NCBI GenBank assembly: GCA_049801375.1
Contig: JBARKJ010000022.1
Coordinates: 1 to 6,133 of the forward strand
Reading direction: 5' to 3'
Origin: JBARKJ01 sp049801375
GTDB lineage: Bacteria > Nitrospirota > JACRHJ01
Length of the DNA: 6,133 bases
The notes under the pieces are model-generated. The model searched no databases. It saw nothing but the letters and a program-made list of their open reading frames with translations, and was not told the origin of the DNA. The number at the start of each line of letters is the position of its first letter. The stretch's first letter is position 1. Positions 5,372 through 6,133 of this stretch are shown one piece after another. The translations under genes and the position numbers were made by a program.

Positions 5372-6133
5372 GTGAGAAACCTTCTTAAAATAACGGCGGC
5401 GGGCGTCATGCTGGCCGCACTCGCCCTGCCCGCCCATGCACAGGAGACATCCAAACCGACTGGGATAATCCGGCGCGACGGCGACACCGGATTCGCAATG
5501 CCTGCGTACGCCCAGAATACGTTGAAGCTCTCCGACCTGCTTGATGAGGCGCGGGCGAAAAACCCCTCCCTCTCCGCTATGCGGTACAAGTACGAGGCGG
5601 GGCATGAGCGGGTGTCCCAGGCCGGGGCGCTCCCGGACCCGATGCTGATGATGGGAGTCCAGAACCTGCCGGTAAACTCGTTCTCGTTCAATAAAGACGA
5701 GATGACCCAGAAGATGATTGGGCTGTCCCAGACCTTCCCGTTCTTTGGGAAAAGAAAGTTGAAGAGAGAGGCTGAAACCTTCGAGGCACAGGCGCTGGAG
5801 GGGGACTATGATGAAGAGGGCCTCCAACTTGAGAAGGGCGTGAAGACTGCCTATTCCGACCTTTATCTACTCAAAAAAAGCCGGGAGGTGTTGGATAAGA
5901 CTGCTAATCTTCTCGACAGCCTGCTGAAAATAACCCAGTCCCGCTACTCGGTCGGCTTGGGGAACTTCAAGGATATCATTAAAACGCAGGTCGAACAGTC
6001 CATGTTAGTTGACAAAAAACTTACATTAGAGAGGGACGAGCGGACAAAGAGGGCGGAGCTTGGGGCGCTGCTTGGCCGGGGTGCGCCGGTCGAGGGCGCG
6101 GTGGAGGACGTGGAACCAGCCGTCCTCACGCTG
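5372..6133 (+). CDS. TolC-family outer-membrane efflux protein (CusC/CzcC-like), 3' end outside window
   Basis: 254 codons are open from GTG at 5372 to the right edge. Residues 1-23 form a signal peptide ending PAHA|Q. LKLSDLLDEARAKNPSL (51-67) is the typical opening helix of the OEP (outer-membrane efflux) domain. ALPDPM (86-91), the NLPVNSFSF segment (98-106), and LSQTFPFFGK (118-127) are hallmark motifs of the heavy-metal-efflux branch. The coiled-coil helices follow, with SRYSVG (190-195) and LGALLGR (230-236) ending the first repeat. Roughly 150-200 residues of the second repeat are missing beyond the edge. The protein should form a trimeric outer-membrane/periplasmic channel docking to an RND or similar pump. 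Its GTG start has only a purine-rich A/G stretch rather than a real Shine-Dalgarno, so it may depend on translational coupling to the YHS gene 18 bases upstream. The YHS stop is the nearest in-frame stop. A second signal-cleavage-like string (MPAYAQ, 43-48) follows the first. Confidence 0.9.
   Translation, partial: MRNLLKITAAGVMLAALALPAHAQETSKPTGIIRRDGDTGFAMPAYAQNTLKLSDLLDEARAKNPSLSAMRYKYEAGHERVSQAGALPDPMLMMGVQNLPVNSFSFNKDEMTQKMIGLSQTFPFFGKRKLKREAETFEAQALEGDYDEEGLQLEKGVKTAYSDLYLLKKSREVLDKTANLLDSLLKITQSRYSVGLGNFKDIIKTQVEQSMLVDKKLTLERDERTKRAELGALLGRGAPVEGAVEDVEPAVLTL

Noticed and set aside
5042..5827. 261-codon open frame on the minus strand
   Set aside because: It lies antisense across the YHS and TolC-type genes, whose products are clearly recognisable. 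Its translation shows no domain and it is an expected by-product of GC-rich coding sequence.

Overview
The window looks like chromosomal DNA from an anaerobic or facultatively anaerobic Gram-negative bacterium, moderately GC-rich, with frequent GTG/TTG starts. The Gram-negative call rests on an outer-membrane TolC-type protein and two other exported proteins. The anaerobic lean rests on a large oxygen-sensitive-type Fe-S activase/dehydratase fusion. A Desulfobacterota- or Nitrospirota-like host is my guess; the sequence alone does not settle it. All genes are on the + strand.

Left part (1-4443). The window opens inside the last 78 codons of a probable nicotinate phosphoribosyltransferase (NAD salvage), recognised from its C-terminal motif and a four-cysteine zinc-knuckle-like patch. 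Fourteen bases after its stop, behind a very strong Shine-Dalgarno, a TTG codon opens a 1396-residue protein. This protein carries two tandem BadF/BcrA/HgdC-type ATPase (activase) domains, a small cysteine cluster, and two HgdB-like dehydratase/reductase modules (DUF2229/COG3580 and COG3581 type). It therefore joins in one chain an ATP-driven electron injector and its probable Fe-S acceptor. Its substrate is unknown.

Right part (4444-6133). A near-consensus sigma70 promoter follows directly and starts a separate unit of exported, cysteine-bearing proteins. The first is an unrecognised 134-residue protein with CC pairs, whose GTG start lies about where transcription should begin. After a 164-base gap with a terminator-like hairpin comes a periplasmic YHS-domain metal-binding protein. 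Last is a TolC/CusC-type outer-membrane efflux protein that runs off the right edge. The order suggests a heavy-metal (Cu/Ag-type) efflux locus whose adaptor and RND pump would lie just beyond the window; that is inference.

The two parts look functionally unrelated. The points most worth a second look are the pseudo-dimeric fused activase, the unknown CC-rich protein with its apparently leaderless start, and the altered cysteine arrangement of the YHS protein.
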